Source of the DNA: Clostridiales bacterium
Lineage (GTDB): Bacteria > Bacillota > Clostridia > Lachnospirales > Lachnospiraceae
Assembly (NCBI GenBank): GCA_012839295.1
Contig: DUNO01000061.1
Location: 62,001 to 126,000 of the forward strand
Length of the DNA stretch: 64,000 nucleotides
Direction of reading: 5' to 3'
Position numbers and translations under genes: made by a program. Every line of letters starts with the position of its first letter. Within the stretch, counting starts at the first letter, position 1. This document shows, one piece after another, positions 28,287 through 37,593 of the stretch. The notes beneath the pieces were generated by a model. It was not told the origin of the DNA, ran no database searches, and saw only the letters and a program-made list of their open reading frames with translations.

Positions 28287-29606
28287 TTATGCTTTTTTCT
28301 TTTTGGCCAAAACACTTGCCCTTGCCTGCATAATAGACTGGGACAGGCTCCGCTTTGCCGGACATATATAGGAGCAGCAACCACAGCCGCAGCATTCCAT
28401 ACCATCACGTCTGATAAATTCCTCCTCCGCATTGCGGTTGCTGAGTGCCGCAAGCTCAAAGGGCATCAGCTGTAGCGGACAGACCCGGATACATTTTCCG
28501 CAGCGGATGCAGGGTGCTTCCTCCACGGCTGCCTTATCCTTCAGGATACCCAGAAAAGCCGAGGAAACCTTAGTCACAGGTACGCTTGTATTATACATTG
28601 CAACACCCATCATCGGCCCACCCGATATCATTTTCTCCGGCCTGTCTACAAAGCCTCCTGCTGCTTCCAGGAGCTCCCCATAGCAGGTACCGATTGCCAC
28701 ATTATAATTCTGGGGCACCTTCACCGCGTCTCCTGATACGGTTATGATCCTGCGGATCAGGGGCGTGCTTTTTGCAACTGCCATATAAATAGAAATCACG
28801 GTATCCACATTATCTACCACACATCCTACATCGGCAGGCAGTTTTTTTGAATTTAATTTTCTGCCGGTCGTCGCATATACTAATTGACGCTCACCGCCCT
28901 GTGGGTATTTTGTTTTTAAGGCCACAACCTCTATCCCGGGCTCCCCTGCCGTAAGCTCCCTTAATTTTTGGATTGCGGCAGGCTTATTGTCTTCAATTGC
29001 AATAATGCCCTTTGCCTGTTCAAATAACTTCAATATAATTTTCAAGCCGCCAACGATCTTCTCCGGTTCCTCCAGCATCATACGGTAATCAGAGGTCAGA
29101 TACGGCTCACACTCCGCGCCGTTTACAATTACATAATCAATCTTACTGTCATCCTTCGGCGACAGCTTAACGTGGGTGGGAAAGCCTGCCCCTCCAAGCC
29201 CCACAATTCCGGCTTCCTTTACGAAATTACGGATTTCTTCCTTCGTAAGCTTTCCGACGTCCCGGTCGTCTCCAAAGCCGTCTATGGTACGGTATTCGTT
29301 ATCATTTTCAACAACGACGGATTCCACCAGGTTGCCCTGCACCGTCAATCTTTTCCCTATCTCCTTCACAGTACCGGAAACAGAGCTGATAATATGCGCC
29401 GAAACAAAGCCTGTTGCTTCGCCAAGCTTTTGCCCCACCAACACCTGATCCCCTTTCGCTACCACCACTTTTGCCGGGGCACCAATATGCTGGGATAAAG
29501 GGAATACCAGATCTCCTTTCGGTAAAAGGACTACTGTAGGCTTGTCCATCGACAGTTCTTTGCCGTCGTAGGTATGGATACCGCCTGGAAATGTTAACCT
29601 ACCCAT
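28287..29606 (-). CDS. rnfC: Rnf complex subunit RnfC (NADH site)
   Basis: 439 residues, soluble. GLGGAGFPTHVKL is the NADH/FMN-binding loop shared with Nqo1, and two ferredoxin motifs follow near the C-terminus (CIRCGKCIRVCP and CCGCGCCSYICP). N-terminal FPGGIH is the usual RnfC start. First gene of the operon. Compact relative to the proteobacterial RnfC, which has a long Ala-rich tail. Confidence 0.96.
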   Translation of the reverse strand: MGRLTFPGGIHTYDGKELSMDKPTVVLLPKGDLVFPLSQHIGAPAKVVVAKGDQVLVGQKLGEATGFVSAHIISSVSGTVKEIGKRLTVQGNLVESVVVENDNEYRTIDGFGDDRDVGKLTKEEIRNFVKEAGIVGLGGAGFPTHVKLSPKDDSKIDYVIVNGAECEPYLTSDYRMMLEEPEKIVGGLKIILKLFEQAKGIIAIEDNKPAAIQKLRELTAGEPGIEVVALKTKYPQGGERQLVYATTGRKLNSKKLPADVGCVVDNVDTVISIYMAVAKSTPLIRRIITVSGDAVKVPQNYNVAIGTCYGELLEAAGGFVDRPEKMISGGPMMGVAMYNTSVPVTKVSSAFLGILKDKAAVEEAPCIRCGKCIRVCPLQLMPFELAALSNRNAEEEFIRRDGMECCGCGCCSYICPAKRSLSQSIMQARASVLAKKKKA

Positions 29607-29654
29607 AATTCATTTGCCTTCTTTCTTGATTGATTTCTTTGTAATGTAGATATT

Positions 29655-29700
29655 ATTCACACAATTTTTGATTTTGTGAATTTTTTTACATTCTTTGTGA
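29655..29700. promoter_or_regulatory. Palindrome upstream of rnfC
   Basis: ATTCACACAAT and ATTTTGTGAAT (29655-29681) form a near-perfect inverted repeat around a 5-nt centre, and a further TTTGTGAA lies at 29693-29700. About 60-95 nt before the rnfC ATG, so an operator for the rnf operon is plausible. Confidence 0.45.
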
Positions 29701-29814
29701 AATATAAAACGATATTGTCTTATCTAGACATACAATTTAGATTATATCATAGATTAACAGTTAATCATACTACTTTTTTACTTCCACAATAGAAAGCAAC
29801 TGGTAAACGAGAAA

Positions 29815-29855
29815 AGAGATTATTCCTCGATCCTCTATTGACCGGAATAACCTCT
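29815..29855 (-). terminator. Terminator after spoIIID
   Basis: AGAGATTATTCC and GGAATAACCTCT arms with one mismatch; on the minus strand the stem ends in TTTTCTC. Confidence 0.7.
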
Positions 29856-29936
29856 TCTTCAATCCATCTTATTCGTCTTCCTTCCCTTTCAGACAAGGCC
29901 TGCCTTGCAGCCAAGGGTTAAGGGTAATGGAAATAT

Positions 29937-30197
29937 CTAGTTGTATCTTGTTTTATGAAGGTATTTTTCCTTAGTGGCAAGACCTCCTCGAATATGCCGT
30001 TCTGACTTATTGAGGTCCAAGACTACCCGCGCACGTTCAGCAAGACCGGGGTTGATCTGCGTAAGACGTTCTGTCACGTCCTTATGTACGGTTGATTTCG
30101 ATATACCGAACTGCTTTGCGGTCTGCCTCACAGTAGCGTTATTATCGATAATAAAATTTGCGATCTCAACCGCCCGTTCCTCTATATAGCCTTTCAT
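29937..30197 (-). CDS. spoIIID: Sporulation transcriptional regulator SpoIIID
   Basis: 86 residues. MKGYIEERAVEIANFIIDNNATVRQTAKQFGISKSTVHKDVTERLTQINPGLAERARVVLDLNKSERHIRGGLATKEKYL is near-identical to the family. It has a single HTH (residues about 20-43) plus a basic C-terminal helix, and works in the mother cell after engulfment to switch sigma-E genes on and off. It shows that this organism forms endospores. Monocistronic, with its own terminator. Confidence 0.97.
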   Translation of the reverse strand: MKGYIEERAVEIANFIIDNNATVRQTAKQFGISKSTVHKDVTERLTQINPGLAERARVVLDLNKSERHIRGGLATKEKYLHKTRYN

Positions 30198-30477
30198 AGT
30201 GTCTGCGTTCCGACGTTAGGACAGAACGCATTCCCCCTTATTGTCGTTGTTGTTACATTGTATGCAGATATTATTAATATAATAACAAAAGATATCCATC
30301 TAATTTTCAATCTTTTAAGATAATTGAAACTTTACCAGTCAATTTTCCTGCCCTAAACAAATCCATAAGTTTCTTTTGCAAATATGTCAAGAAAATTACT
30401 ATTTCTTATGATTTTTCTTGACATAAAAATCACATTTAAAAATAAAAGCCAAGTTTTTTTATTTTTGGCATAAAAAC
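30198..30477. other. Intergenic region upstream of spoIIID
   Basis: AT-rich and without a gene. It should hold the spoIIID promoter (sigma-E type expected), but I cannot assign -10/-35 boxes with confidence. A GCCAA/TTGGC hairpin lies at about 30447-30470. Confidence 0.35.
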
Positions 30478-30525
30478 GGAGCGCTGCTCCATAGATGGCT
30501 ATCCACACCTATTTTACAACGCTCC
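30478..30525 (-). terminator. Terminator of the Gfo/Idh operon
   Basis: GGAGCG (30520-30525 complement) pairs with CGCTCC (30478-30483 complement) after a longer structured loop; GTTTTTATG follows on the minus strand. Confidence 0.55.
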
Positions 30526-30557
30526 TTATAATTTTTTATATTATTTCAGCAATGGGA

Positions 30558-31613
30558 TCACTGAAAGTGTACCACACAATTTTGCTCCGCTGATTGGAAG
30601 ATGGCCTCCATGATATGCATAACCTCTGTCACCTCATCCGGACCTATGAGGGGCTGTGCCCCTTCGTGGATGCAGGCACGGATATTGCGGTAAAAATCCC
30701 GGATATCGGAATGCACTTCGGGCAATGGATACTTCTGTACCGTTTCCTCAGTGCGGGGAGCCATGGTCTTTGTCAGGCCGGCTGCTGTTACCACCGGTAC
30801 GGCATCACGCTTTTCCCAGTCTGAAACCATGACGATTTCGCCATTTCCTTTCCAGTCATGTACGATTGCCGTACCGTTTTCCCCCTGTATATACCAGCGG
30901 GGCAGGGAGATAAAGTTGCTGGTACCCACCTCCACCAAAAAGGTCAGCTGGTCCTCAAACTGGAAAAAAGCACGGAAGCCGTCGTCCACCGCTTCATTGG
31001 TAACATTCGTCAGCTGTGCGAAAACACTCAGGGGCTTGCGTCTGCCAAGCATCATATTCATCTGGTCCAGCAGATGTACTCCCCAGTCCAATACCATACC
31101 GCCGCCATGCTGCTTCTGGTTGCGCCAGTCACCAGGTATACCCCGGGATCCATGCACACGGCTCTCGATATGGAATACCCTACCCATGGTTTTTTCGTCA
31201 AATATTTTTTTGATGGTCAGATAATCCTCATCCCAACGGCGGTTTTGGTGTACCGTGAACAGCACCCCCATCTCCCTGGAGCAATGAACCATCTGCGCCA
31301 ATTCATTGCTATTAAGGGCTACCGGCTTTTCACAGACCACATGCTTGCCGGCACCCATAGCTGCAAGGGCAATTGGCAAATGGGTATCATTTGGAGTGGC
31401 TATGGTCACCGCCTCTACCTCTGCATCCTCCAGCAGCTCCTGCTGTGATGCGTAAACGTGTAAACCATCTGCCTGAGCGGCCTCCCTGCGCAGGGGATCG
31501 ATATCCCAGATACCGCAGAGGTCGGCCTCCGGGATACCGGAAAGCGTCTGGACATGCCAGCTGCCCATGCCCCCATAACCAATCAGTCCAATTTTAAGTT
31601 TTTTCTCATCCAT
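30558..31613 (-). CDS. Gfo/Idh/MocA family oxidoreductase (second of operon)
   Basis: 351 residues from ATG 31613 (AGGAGC upstream). Rossmann start LKIGLIGYGGMGSWHVQTL, the family EKP motif (GKHVVCEKPVALNS) and the GGGMVLDWGVHLLDQM block with the conserved D...H pair. Uses NAD(P) to oxidise or reduce a sugar or cyclitol hydroxyl. Third gene of an operon with a TIM-barrel isomerase and another family member. The combination suggests conversion of a sugar through a keto intermediate. The substrate cannot be read from the sequence. Confidence 0.9.
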   Translation of the reverse strand: MDEKKLKIGLIGYGGMGSWHVQTLSGIPEADLCGIWDIDPLRREAAQADGLHVYASQQELLEDAEVEAVTIATPNDTHLPIALAAMGAGKHVVCEKPVALNSNELAQMVHCSREMGVLFTVHQNRRWDEDYLTIKKIFDEKTMGRVFHIESRVHGSRGIPGDWRNQKQHGGGMVLDWGVHLLDQMNMMLGRRKPLSVFAQLTNVTNEAVDDGFRAFFQFEDQLTFLVEVGTSNFISLPRWYIQGENGTAIVHDWKGNGEIVMVSDWEKRDAVPVVTAAGLTKTMAPRTEETVQKYPLPEVHSDIRDFYRNIRACIHEGAQPLIGPDEVTEVMHIMEAIFQSAEQNCVVHFQ

Positions 31614-31633
31614 ACTATATAAGCTCCTGCCTT

Positions 31634-32599
31634 TTAATTCCACCAAGCCTGTACGGGCTGGTCACAAATAACGATATCCTTTAAGAACGTAATAGCTTTT
31701 TTCAGTCCCTCTTCCACTGACATGAAAGCGTCCTCATGCTCAATGCTGATGGCTCCATCATATCCGCTCAGACGCAGGGCAGTCATAATTTCCTTCCATT
31801 CACCGGCATCATGACCCCAGCCCACGGAACGGAACAGCCAGCTGCGGTCTGATAGACCTCCATAGCTTCCGGTATCTAATACACCGTTGATCTGTGTGTT
31901 GGTGGTATTTATCTTAGTATCCTTTGCGTGGAAATGGTAAATCGCCCCCTTCAGCGCCTTAATAGCCTCCGCCGGACGAATCCCCTGCCAGAACAAATGA
32001 CTGGGATCAAAGTTCGCGCCGATGGCATTGCCAACCTCTTTTCTTAGGCGCAGCAGGCTGGACGTATTGTATACACAAAAGCCGGGATGTAATTCCAGTG
32101 CAATCTTATTAACCCCATAATTCGCTGCTTCGGCGGCTGCCCCCTTCCAAAAGGGAATCAGTACCTCGTTCCACTGATAGTCCAGCACCTTCTGGTAATC
32201 TGCGGGCCAGGCACAGGTCACCCAGTTAGGGTACTTTGCACCCTCATGGTCACCGGGACACCCGGAAAAACTGACCACCGTATCGACACCTAATTTTTCT
32301 GCTAAACGCAAGGTCTGGGTAAAATCACGGGCGGCCTCCCCACGGACATCCGCACTCGGATGTACATGGTTGGAATGGCAGCTAAGTGCACTGATTTCCA
32401 AATTATATTTCTTCAGCATGTCCTTATAAGCCACCAGCTTGCTCTCACTCGAAAGTAACTCCTGTGGATTGGAATGCTTGCTGCCCGGGGAACCGCCGGT
32501 ACCTATCTCCACCGCCTGTACGCCCAGGCCGCTCAGGTACTTAAACGCTTCCTCCGCGCTGCGGTCATATAACGGAACTGTTAATACTCCCAATTTCAT
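31634..32599 (-). CDS. Sugar phosphate isomerase/epimerase (AP endonuclease 2-like TIM barrel)
   Basis: 321 residues. The start MKLGVLTVPLYDRSAEEAFKYLSGLGVQAVEIGTGG and metal-ligand blocks (VNKIALELHPGFCVYN, GANFDPSHLFWQG, IYHFHAKDTKIN, GAISIEHEDAF) fit the xylose isomerase-like TIM barrel with Glu, Asp, His and Glu ligands. Members act as sugar epimerases, inosose dehydratases, or keto-glycoside lyases. Sits between two Gfo/Idh/MocA genes, 20 nt and 99 nt away, so it probably acts on their keto-sugar product. Confidence 0.9.
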   Translation of the reverse strand: MKLGVLTVPLYDRSAEEAFKYLSGLGVQAVEIGTGGSPGSKHSNPQELLSSESKLVAYKDMLKKYNLEISALSCHSNHVHPSADVRGEAARDFTQTLRLAEKLGVDTVVSFSGCPGDHEGAKYPNWVTCAWPADYQKVLDYQWNEVLIPFWKGAAAEAANYGVNKIALELHPGFCVYNTSSLLRLRKEVGNAIGANFDPSHLFWQGIRPAEAIKALKGAIYHFHAKDTKINTTNTQINGVLDTGSYGGLSDRSWLFRSVGWGHDAGEWKEIMTALRLSGYDGAISIEHEDAFMSVEEGLKKAITFLKDIVICDQPVQAWWN

Positions 32600-32698
32600 A
32601 ATATCACTCTTCCTTCCAAATATGATAAGCTCATTATGTGCTTATGACCTTTTTCTATGCTTTGATACGGCAATGCCGCGAGCCTTCTCTTACTTATG

Positions 32699-33772
32699 TT
32701 AAAAAACAATCTGTCTTCCTTCCCTGGCAGATTGATAAACCGCATCCAGAATCTGGGTAACCACCGCCGCCTGCTCCGGCAGCACTACTAATTCCCCTTC
32801 ACCGCGAACAGCCTTAAAAAAGGTTTGCTGTTCCATCACCTCGGGAGAAAGGGCACCTCCTTCATAAAAAGCAACCCCGCCTGCCCCCAGGTTAGGCTTT
32901 AACTCATACTGACGGTCATTCTTTGTCCCATTGATTGTCAGTCCATTGAGCATATCCGCACCGGCCTTGGTACCGCACAGCACAGTTTTGGCCTCATGGA
33001 CATCCAGGGTGTTAAGCGCCCAGCTGGCTTCCAGGGTAATCGTGGCCCCATCCTCCATAACGATAAATGCAAAGGCACTGTCCTCCACCGTAAACTCCTC
33101 CGGCTTCCAGGGTCCAAAGGCATTGGCAGGCTTCGTCTCGCCGTTAAGCTTGTGGTAGATCGTGCCTACCACGCTTTTAGGCTTGTAGTTGTCCATTGTC
33201 CACAGTGTCAGGTCAAGGGCATGGGTTCCAATATCAATTAACGGGCCTCCTCCCTGCTCGAATTCATTTAAAAATACGCCCCAGGTGGGCACCGCACGGC
33301 GGCGGATGGCTTTTGCCTTCGCATAATAGATATCGCCCAGCTCCCCGTTCTCACATTCCTGCTTAAGATAAACGCTGTCAGCCCGGTAGCGGTTCTGGTA
33401 GCCAATGGTCAGCAGCTTGCCCGTCCTTTTCGCGGCATCAACCATCTCCATAGCCTGCGCATGGTTAATGGCCATGGGCTTTTCACACATTACATGCTTA
33501 CCGGCATCCAGTGCAGCCAATGTAATCTCACAATGGGAGCGGTTAGGCGTGCAAACATAAACAGCATCCAAGTCCAGCTTAACCAGCTCATGGTAATCAG
33601 TAAATATTTTTGCATCCTCAGTGCCAAATTTTTTTGCAGCATCTTCGGCGCGTTGCAGGATAATATCACAAAAGGCTACCACCTCTGCACTGCCCTCTTT
33701 TTGTATGGCAGGCAGGTGCTTTCCATTTGCAATGCCTCCACACCCTACAATTCCTAGTCTTAATGGTTTCAT
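32699..33772 (-). CDS. Gfo/Idh/MocA family oxidoreductase (first of operon)
   Basis: 357 residues. LRLGIVGCGGIANGKHLPAI is the NAD(P)-binding loop, GKHVMCEKPMAINHAQAMEM the catalytic-lysine motif, and GGGPLIDIGTHALDLTLWTM the substrate-site block (D...H). Clearly different from the downstream paralogue, so the two probably act at different steps. First gene of the operon, divergent from an AraC regulator. Confidence 0.92.
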   Translation of the reverse strand: MKPLRLGIVGCGGIANGKHLPAIQKEGSAEVVAFCDIILQRAEDAAKKFGTEDAKIFTDYHELVKLDLDAVYVCTPNRSHCEITLAALDAGKHVMCEKPMAINHAQAMEMVDAAKRTGKLLTIGYQNRYRADSVYLKQECENGELGDIYYAKAKAIRRRAVPTWGVFLNEFEQGGGPLIDIGTHALDLTLWTMDNYKPKSVVGTIYHKLNGETKPANAFGPWKPEEFTVEDSAFAFIVMEDGATITLEASWALNTLDVHEAKTVLCGTKAGADMLNGLTINGTKNDRQYELKPNLGAGGVAFYEGGALSPEVMEQQTFFKAVRGEGELVVLPEQAAVVTQILDAVYQSAREGRQIVF

Positions 33773-33928
33773 ACGTATGCGTCCTTTCTTTGGTCAAGTT
33801 AAAAATCCAAACACTTGTAATCTTTTATAAATCAATTATAATAGAATAGAGCCGTATATGCTTGCCGTAACAAATATATTTTGTGCCATAATTAGCTATC
33901 ATATATTTACATAAAAAGGAGAATTCTA

Positions 33929-34780
33929 ATGTCCACCCAACTGTATGATTACGAAATATTCCGCGACAGCCAGGCTGTTCCCGCTTTTTGGTATTCGCCA
34001 AATAATAATTGTATGCCCCATTTCCATAGCGCGCTGGAGCTCGTATACGTACATAGTGGAGTTATGGAGGCGACTTTAAACGGTAAACTTTACCGTATAC
34101 AAGGCAGAGAACTGCTGCTGGTGCCAAGCTACACCGTACATCGGTATTCCACTCCCGTGCAATCAGACACCATAGTGATGATTATACCCCTTTCCTATAT
34201 TCCTGCCTTTCAAAGGATACTTGGAGGAAGAATTTTTTCCTTAAGCCATATTCCTGATAATTCTCTTACCAAGGAAGTGGCCCGCTGCATGCAATGCTGC
34301 TGTGGCGTAAAACAAAATACGCCTGATTCCATGGCTATCAGAGGGTATATTCATGTAATTCTGGCCTTGCTGACAGAAAGCATACCGCTGGAGGATATGT
34401 GTCCGGGAGATGATAACGCTTTGGTACGCAATATTCTCAGCTATCTTCATAGCAACTATAAGCGTTCCCTTTCCCTGAATTCGGTTGCCGATGAATTCGG
34501 TTACAGCGCCAGCCGGTTTTCTCATATTTTTAACAAACATGTAGGGTGCAGCATCAGTGAGTATGTTAATACCTTACGCTGCAAACAGGTCGCCGGTCTG
34601 CTGTTAGATGGCGAAGAATCCATTACACAGGCTGCCATGAGTGCAGGCTTTAACAGCATGCGCACCTTCTACCGCGCCTTTATGCAGGTTTTTGGCGTCA
34701 GTCCAAGCAAATATGTCTCTGCCTTTAAGGAAAACGATGGAATGAGACACCTCCCTGCCGGGTTGTCTTCCCCGGAATGA
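33929..34780 (+). CDS. AraC family regulator with cupin sensor (divergent to the Gfo/Idh operon)
   Basis: 283 residues. The N-terminus is a cupin sugar-sensing domain (MPHFHSALELVYVHSGVMEATLNGKLYRIQGRELLLVPSYTVHRY, residues about 30-75). The C-terminus has the AraC double HTH (RSLSLNSVADEFGYSASRFSHIFNKHVGCSISEYVNTLRCKQVAGLL and SITQAAMSAGFNSMRTFYRAFMQVFGVSPSKYV). AAAAGGAG ribosome binding site. Transcribed away from the oxidoreductase operon with a 156-nt shared upstream region, so it most likely controls that operon. Confidence 0.92.
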   Translation: MSTQLYDYEIFRDSQAVPAFWYSPNNNCMPHFHSALELVYVHSGVMEATLNGKLYRIQGRELLLVPSYTVHRYSTPVQSDTIVMIIPLSYIPAFQRILGGRIFSLSHIPDNSLTKEVARCMQCCCGVKQNTPDSMAIRGYIHVILALLTESIPLEDMCPGDDNALVRNILSYLHSNYKRSLSLNSVADEFGYSASRFSHIFNKHVGCSISEYVNTLRCKQVAGLLLDGEESITQAAMSAGFNSMRTFYRAFMQVFGVSPSKYVSAFKENDGMRHLPAGLSSPE

Positions 34781-34868
34781 TAAGTATGGTGTAATTCCAG
34801 GAAAATAACCAAATGCCAAGTTTATAAACAATGCAGGTTTCATAATTTTAAAAAAACTGAAGCTAATG

Positions 34869-34919
34869 ACAAAACACGCCCTGAAATAACTTTGACAGTC
34901 AAATCAAGGCGTGTTTTGT
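34869..34919. terminator. Bidirectional terminator between AraC gene and lctD
   Basis: ACAAAACACGCC (34869-34880) and GGCGTGTTTTGT (34908-34919) form a 12-bp stem with A-rich and T-rich outer arms. It lies between convergent genes. Confidence 0.75.
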
Positions 34920-34972
34920 GTACTATTTTTGGATGGTTTGCCACAGCACCGTTAATTAAATGCTATAATACC

Positions 34973-36376
34973 CTACAGCTGGCATACCTTATGGGGATTT
35001 AAGATATTCTTAGGATCGAAGGCCTTTTTAATTCCGCACATAATCTCTACCGTAACAGGATCCATGGACTCGAATAAATAGGACTTCTTTGCAAAGCCGA
35101 TACCATGCTCACCGGATACCTGTCCCTTTAATTCCCTTGCCTTTCCATAGATTTTGTCCATGGCCGCCGTCATCCTCTTTTCCCATTCTTCTTCGCTTAA
35201 GTCATCCTTTAATACATAGGCATGAAGATTGCCGTCACCGGCATGTCCAAAGCTCTTAATACGGATATTTACTTCTTTATATAAGCCGTGGATATATTCC
35301 ACCATGTCATTGACACAGCTTCTCGGTACTACGACGTCGACTTCATCCATATAGGTTGTGGAGCCCTTGATTGCTTCCAGGAATGCCCCTCTTGCCTTCC
35401 ATATGGATTCCTCCCTTTCCGCCGTATCAGAGATCAGGATATCCAGTGCCCCCTGCTCAAGGCAGATCTTTGCGGCACTTTCATAGGCTCCTTCCACTTC
35501 CCCGGTGGAATTGCCGTCAAATTTTAATAACAGATATGCGTCCGCACTGTTATCCGGGAATTTCTTTCCGAGATATTTTTCAGCATCTATGATTACTTCC
35601 CTCTGCATGAACTCAATGGCTGTCGGTGCAGATTTTGATTTAATAATCATAGGTACGGTACGGATTGCTTTTTCCAGACTTGGAAATGGTATCAATAAGC
35701 TGATTGCCTTCTTCGGCAGAGGTATCAGCTTTAAGATCGCTTTTGTTATGATTCCGAGTGTGCCCTCTGAGCCTACCATCAAATCCTTCATTGCATAGCC
35801 GGTACTGTTTTTTACAACCTTACCTCCGAATTCAACCACGGTTCCATTTGGCAATACAACCTCCAGTCCCCGGACATAATCCCTGGTAACACCATATTTT
35901 ACAGCTCTCATTCCGCCCGCGTTGGTACTGATATTACCGCCGATGGTAGCTGATTTCTCGCCCGGGTCCGGGGGATAGAATAAATCCCTCTCCTGCACAT
36001 AGGCTGACAGCTCCATTAACAACACACCCGGCTCCACGGTAACCGTAAGATTATCCTCATCCAGCTCAAGTACATGGTTCATTAAGGTTGTATCCAGCAT
36101 GATACCATGCTCCATAGCCACAGAGGAGCCAACAAGGCCGGTTCCTGATCCACGGGGGGTGACCGGAATATTGTTCTCATAGGCATATTTCATAATCAGG
36201 GATACCTCTTTGGTAGAGACCACCTTAATCACTACATCCGGGAAACTAACTGTATCACTTAATTCGTCATGGCTGTACTCTTCATTGATATCCTCACCAT
36301 AGAGAATCCGCTCAGGATCACTTATGATACTTTTTAAATAATCTAAATCCTTTTGATCTAATTTCTTATAGTTCAT
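34973..36376 (-). CDS. lctD: FAD-binding lactate dehydrogenase subunit (LctD-type)
   Basis: 467 residues of the GlcD/vanillyl-alcohol oxidase family. [27 protein letters not shown] and [44 protein letters not shown] form the FAD-binding domain; the C-terminal domain has [13 protein letters not shown] and [17 protein letters not shown] with the catalytic histidine region. It oxidises a 2-hydroxyacid to the keto acid. Following etfB-etfA in the same operon, it matches the lactate dehydrogenase/Etf complex of Acetobacterium (LctBCD), in which lactate oxidation by NAD+ is driven by reduced ferredoxin. Confidence 0.88.
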   Translation of the reverse strand: MNYKKLDQKDLDYLKSIISDPERILYGEDINEEYSHDELSDTVSFPDVVIKVVSTKEVSLIMKYAYENNIPVTPRGSGTGLVGSSVAMEHGIMLDTTLMNHVLELDEDNLTVTVEPGVLLMELSAYVQERDLFYPPDPGEKSATIGGNISTNAGGMRAVKYGVTRDYVRGLEVVLPNGTVVEFGGKVVKNSTGYAMKDLMVGSEGTLGIITKAILKLIPLPKKAISLLIPFPSLEKAIRTVPMIIKSKSAPTAIEFMQREVIIDAEKYLGKKFPDNSADAYLLLKFDGNSTGEVEGAYESAAKICLEQGALDILISDTAEREESIWKARGAFLEAIKGSTTYMDEVDVVVPRSCVNDMVEYIHGLYKEVNIRIKSFGHAGDGNLHAYVLKDDLSEEEWEKRMTAAMDKIYGKARELKGQVSGEHGIGFAKKSYLFESMDPVTVEIMCGIKKAFDPKNILNPHKVCQL

Positions 36377-36388
36377 GGAATTAACCTC

Positions 36389-37579
36389 CTATACAGCTTT
36401 GCTCAGTTTAATCTTGTTAATTAATTCTGGTACGATTTCATACAAATCGCCTACCAGACCATAATGTGCCACCTTAAAGATAGGCGCATTTTCATCCTTA
36501 TTAATGGCTATGATCTGCTCGGAATTATTCATGCCTGCAGCGAACTGTACAGAGCCGGACACACCTACGGTTATGATCAGCTTCGGACGGACCGTCCTGC
36601 CGCTTAGGCCTACCTGCCTCTTTGCCTCCAGCCAGCCGGCTTCCATGATTGGTCTGGTGCAGGCGATCTGTCCGCCAAGTAAGTCTGCCAGCTCTGTTAC
36701 CAGATTTAAATCCTCTTCTTTCCTGATTCCTCTTCCGGCTACTACAAGTACTTCTGAGGCTTCAATGAACTGTTCTTTTTCTTTTGCAATAATGTCAAGC
36801 ACCTGGATTTTACTTTGAAGCTTATCCGCTGCTATTTCACACTGGATGATTTCACCGGACTTATCCGTATTTCTCTCCGGCGCATCCATTACCTTATAAC
36901 GGACCGTTGCCATCTGGGGCCTATGGTTCGGGGTAAGAATCTGTGCCATGATGTTTCCGCCGAAGGCCGGACGAATCTGAACCAGATCCGTATTCTCATT
37001 AATATCCAGTATGGTACAGTCTGCCGTAAGACCTGTCCCGACTCTGGCTGCCAGACGCGGTGCCAGCTGACGCCCTACCGGAGTTGCTCCCATCAATATG
37101 GCAGTGGGCTTAATTTTCTGCACAAAGTCTTCAAATACCGCTGTATAAGGCTCGATCTTAAAGCGGTCCAACTGCTTCTTATCATATGCAAATACCTTAT
37201 CCACATTGTAGTGGAGGAGCTCCTGACATTGCGCCGATATTTCGCTCCCCATCATGATGGCATATACCGGATGGTTTATTTTGAGGGCAAGCTCTCTTGC
37301 TTTCCCGATTAACTCATAGGTTACCGGATGGATTACTCCATCAATATGGTCCACATAGACTGCGATGCCCTTCCACTGACTTTTGTCTATGGTTTTCACT
37401 TCCTCTTCCATGTATTCAACGGCACCCTTCGGCCCCTTTTTCACGCATAACTTACACACCTTGCAGGCTGCATTGATTACAAGCTCACCATTCCTATCCT
37501 CCATCGCATTGAAAGGACAGATACTGATCAGCTGCTTGATATCTCCGACGAGTGCCTGATTAACTACTAACTTTGCCAT
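36389..37579 (-). CDS. lctC: Electron transfer flavoprotein alpha subunit with N-terminal ferredoxin domain (LctC-type)
   Basis: 396 residues. The first 60 carry a [4Fe-4S] motif with cysteines 21, 39, 42 and 45 (CPFNAM and CKVCKLCVKKGPKGAV). The rest is EtfA, with the FAD-binding C-terminal region (SGRTVRPKLIITVGVSGSVQFAAGMNNSEQIIAINKDENAPIFKVAHYGLVGD). The extra cluster domain is typical of bifurcating Etf partners of lactate dehydrogenase. 15 nt from etfB and 13 nt from lctD, so the complex is made from one transcript. Confidence 0.9.
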   Translation of the reverse strand: MAKLVVNQALVGDIKQLISICPFNAMEDRNGELVINAACKVCKLCVKKGPKGAVEYMEEEVKTIDKSQWKGIAVYVDHIDGVIHPVTYELIGKARELALKINHPVYAIMMGSEISAQCQELLHYNVDKVFAYDKKQLDRFKIEPYTAVFEDFVQKIKPTAILMGATPVGRQLAPRLAARVGTGLTADCTILDINENTDLVQIRPAFGGNIMAQILTPNHRPQMATVRYKVMDAPERNTDKSGEIIQCEIAADKLQSKIQVLDIIAKEKEQFIEASEVLVVAGRGIRKEEDLNLVTELADLLGGQIACTRPIMEAGWLEAKRQVGLSGRTVRPKLIITVGVSGSVQFAAGMNNSEQIIAINKDENAPIFKVAHYGLVGDLYEIVPELINKIKLSKAV

Positions 37580-37593
37580 GTTCCTGATCCTCC

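Noticed and set aside
29655-29700. Rex operator upstream of rnfC
   Set aside because: Rex sites read TTGTGAA...TTCACAA, but here the half-sites face the other way (TTCACA...TGTGAA). Kept only as an unnamed palindrome.
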